DNA of 64,000 nucleotides, from contig BSYQ01000005.1 in the NCBI GenBank assembly GCA_030272585.1, forward strand, positions 5,363,501 to 5,427,500. Reading direction: 5' to 3'. A model generated the notes under the pieces. The model was not told the origin of the DNA and did no database searches. It was given only the letters and a program-made list of their open reading frames with translations. This DNA is from Bryopsis sp. KO-2023 (lineage: Eukaryota > Chlorophyta > Ulvophyceae > Bryopsidales > Bryopsidaceae). Positions 63,407-64,000 of the stretch are shown here, one piece after another. The position numbers and the translations under genes were made by a program. The number at the start of each line of letters is the position of its first letter. Positions within the stretch are counted from its first letter, which is position 1.

Positions 63407-64000
63407 ATGATGAGATGTAGAAATTCTTTGTTTCTGGTGGTGGTCGCAATGGTTGGGGTGACTCTTTTGAATTCAATACTGTACCACCCCCACCTGGTAT
63501 CCACTGTTCAACAACGGAGGAGCCCTGGCAGCAATCTAGTATTTCTGAATGGGTCATCCCAAGCAATGAATGCGGTTGGGACTTCGGAATTGCATCTGCC
63601 TGACATGGGGACTGACAAGTCGTCGCCCTGCAATGATCTCATTGCTCGGAAAATTATCCAAGCTGCCCTCGATGGACCGTTGCTGTGCCCAGATTCGAAA
63701 GCTTATGATGAGGCTGCAATGGTGTTCAACTCGGCCCTGAAAATCAGTCCCGGGGCTGTCATTCGACCCACACATGAGGGGGATGTCTTGGTAGCAATGC
63801 AGGTAGCAGCAAAATATGACTTGGTTGTTACTGTGAAAGGCGGGGGTCACAATCCTGCTGGTTTCGCATTGAATGAGGGTGGCTTGGTGATCGACATGAA
63901 ATACATGGATAAAATCTGGAAAGAAGACGCCTCCGGCAGTTTGATCAGAGCTCAAGGCGGGGCGAATTGGGGTGAAACGTACAAGTTGATGCGAGAAATC
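63407..64000 (+). CDS. FAD-linked (PCMH-type) oxidoreductase, membrane-anchored, 5' part only
   Basis: The frame starts at the double ATG at 63407 and stays open to the window edge: 198 codons, truncated by the window. Residues 8-26 form one hydrophobic segment after a short basic N-terminus (MMRCRNSLFLVVVAMVGVTL), a signal anchor or signal peptide. From about residue 75 the start of a PCMH-type FAD-binding domain is seen: ALKISPGAVIRPTHEGDVLV, then VVTVKGGGHNPAGFALNEGG and VIDMKYMDKIWKED. GGGHN corresponds to the GGH motif in which His often binds FAD covalently in the berberine-bridge-enzyme and 6-hydroxynicotine-oxidase group. Substrate unknown. The C-terminal substrate and BBE domains would lie beyond 64000. 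Confidence 0.82.
   Translation, partial: MMRCRNSLFLVVVAMVGVTLLNSILYHPHLVSTVQQRRSPGSNLVFLNGSSQAMNAVGTSELHLPDMGTDKSSPCNDLIARKIIQAALDGPLLCPDSKAYDEAAMVFNSALKISPGAVIRPTHEGDVLVAMQVAAKYDLVVTVKGGGHNPAGFALNEGGLVIDMKYMDKIWKEDASGSLIRAQGGANWGETYKLMREI

Overview
The window is nuclear DNA from a plastid-bearing green-lineage (Viridiplantae) eukaryote, most likely an early-diverging streptophyte alga. The species cannot be fixed from the sequence. Genes are split by short (about 60-500 bp) AT-rich GT-AG introns packed with homopolymers. Several predicted proteins start with Ser/Arg/Ala-rich plastid transit-peptide-like leaders (3-oxoacyl-ACP reductase, a DUF2358-like protein, two unnamed proteins). Many gene families resemble their plant forms: POWERDRESS-type double-SANT regulator, VAMP7-like longin SNARE, plant-type cytosolic TyrRS, RING1-type protein, HAT1. 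A Stowaway-like DNA transposon is also present. No bacterial, organellar or viral block was seen.

Layout. 0.8-7.9 kb (-): large double-SANT corepressor-like gene. 8.8-9.8 kb (+): intronless RGG/RS-rich protein. 9.8-13.6 kb: gene-poor. 13.6-16.2 kb (-): sugar-porter MFS transporter, head-to-head with HAT1 (16.9-20.0 kb, +). 20.7-23.4 kb (-): tyrosyl-tRNA synthetase. 24.2-25.3 kb (-): intronless membrane protein, head-to-head with a VAMP7-like R-SNARE (25.6-28.2 kb, +). 29.9-32.4 kb (-): unrecognised plastid-type protein, head-to-head with plastid FabG (32.6-35.0 kb, +). 35.0-38.1 kb: homopolymer-rich 3' region. 38.1-41.1 kb (-): protein kinase with an unusual activation-segment insert. 42.4-44.8 kb (-): fatty acid hydroxylase/sterol desaturase family, head-to-head with THO complex subunit 1 (45.0-49.3 kb, +). 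50.7-51.6 kb (+): unrecognised secreted protein. 52.5-53.2 kb (+): tiny quadruple-CX9C protein, found by manual splicing. 53.5-56.3 kb (+): acetyl-CoA transporter AT-1. 57.6-58.4 kb: 869-bp terminal-inverted-repeat transposon. 58.8-60.6 kb (-): DUF2358-like plastid protein, head-to-head with a RING1-type RING protein (60.8-62.5 kb, +). 62.8-63.3 kb: unresolved small zinc-ribbon ORF. 63.4 kb to the right edge (+): membrane-anchored FAD-linked oxidoreductase, cut by the window.

Exon models were spliced by hand. Each join was checked for GT/AG borders, codon phase and total length divisible by three, so most internal boundaries are good. Start codons and UTRs are less certain. A repeated architectural theme is head-to-head gene pairs sharing 190-650 bp promoters. 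Chromatin and RNA-processing genes (SANT regulator, HAT1, THOC1, RING1) are frequent, but nothing shows that they form a functional cluster.
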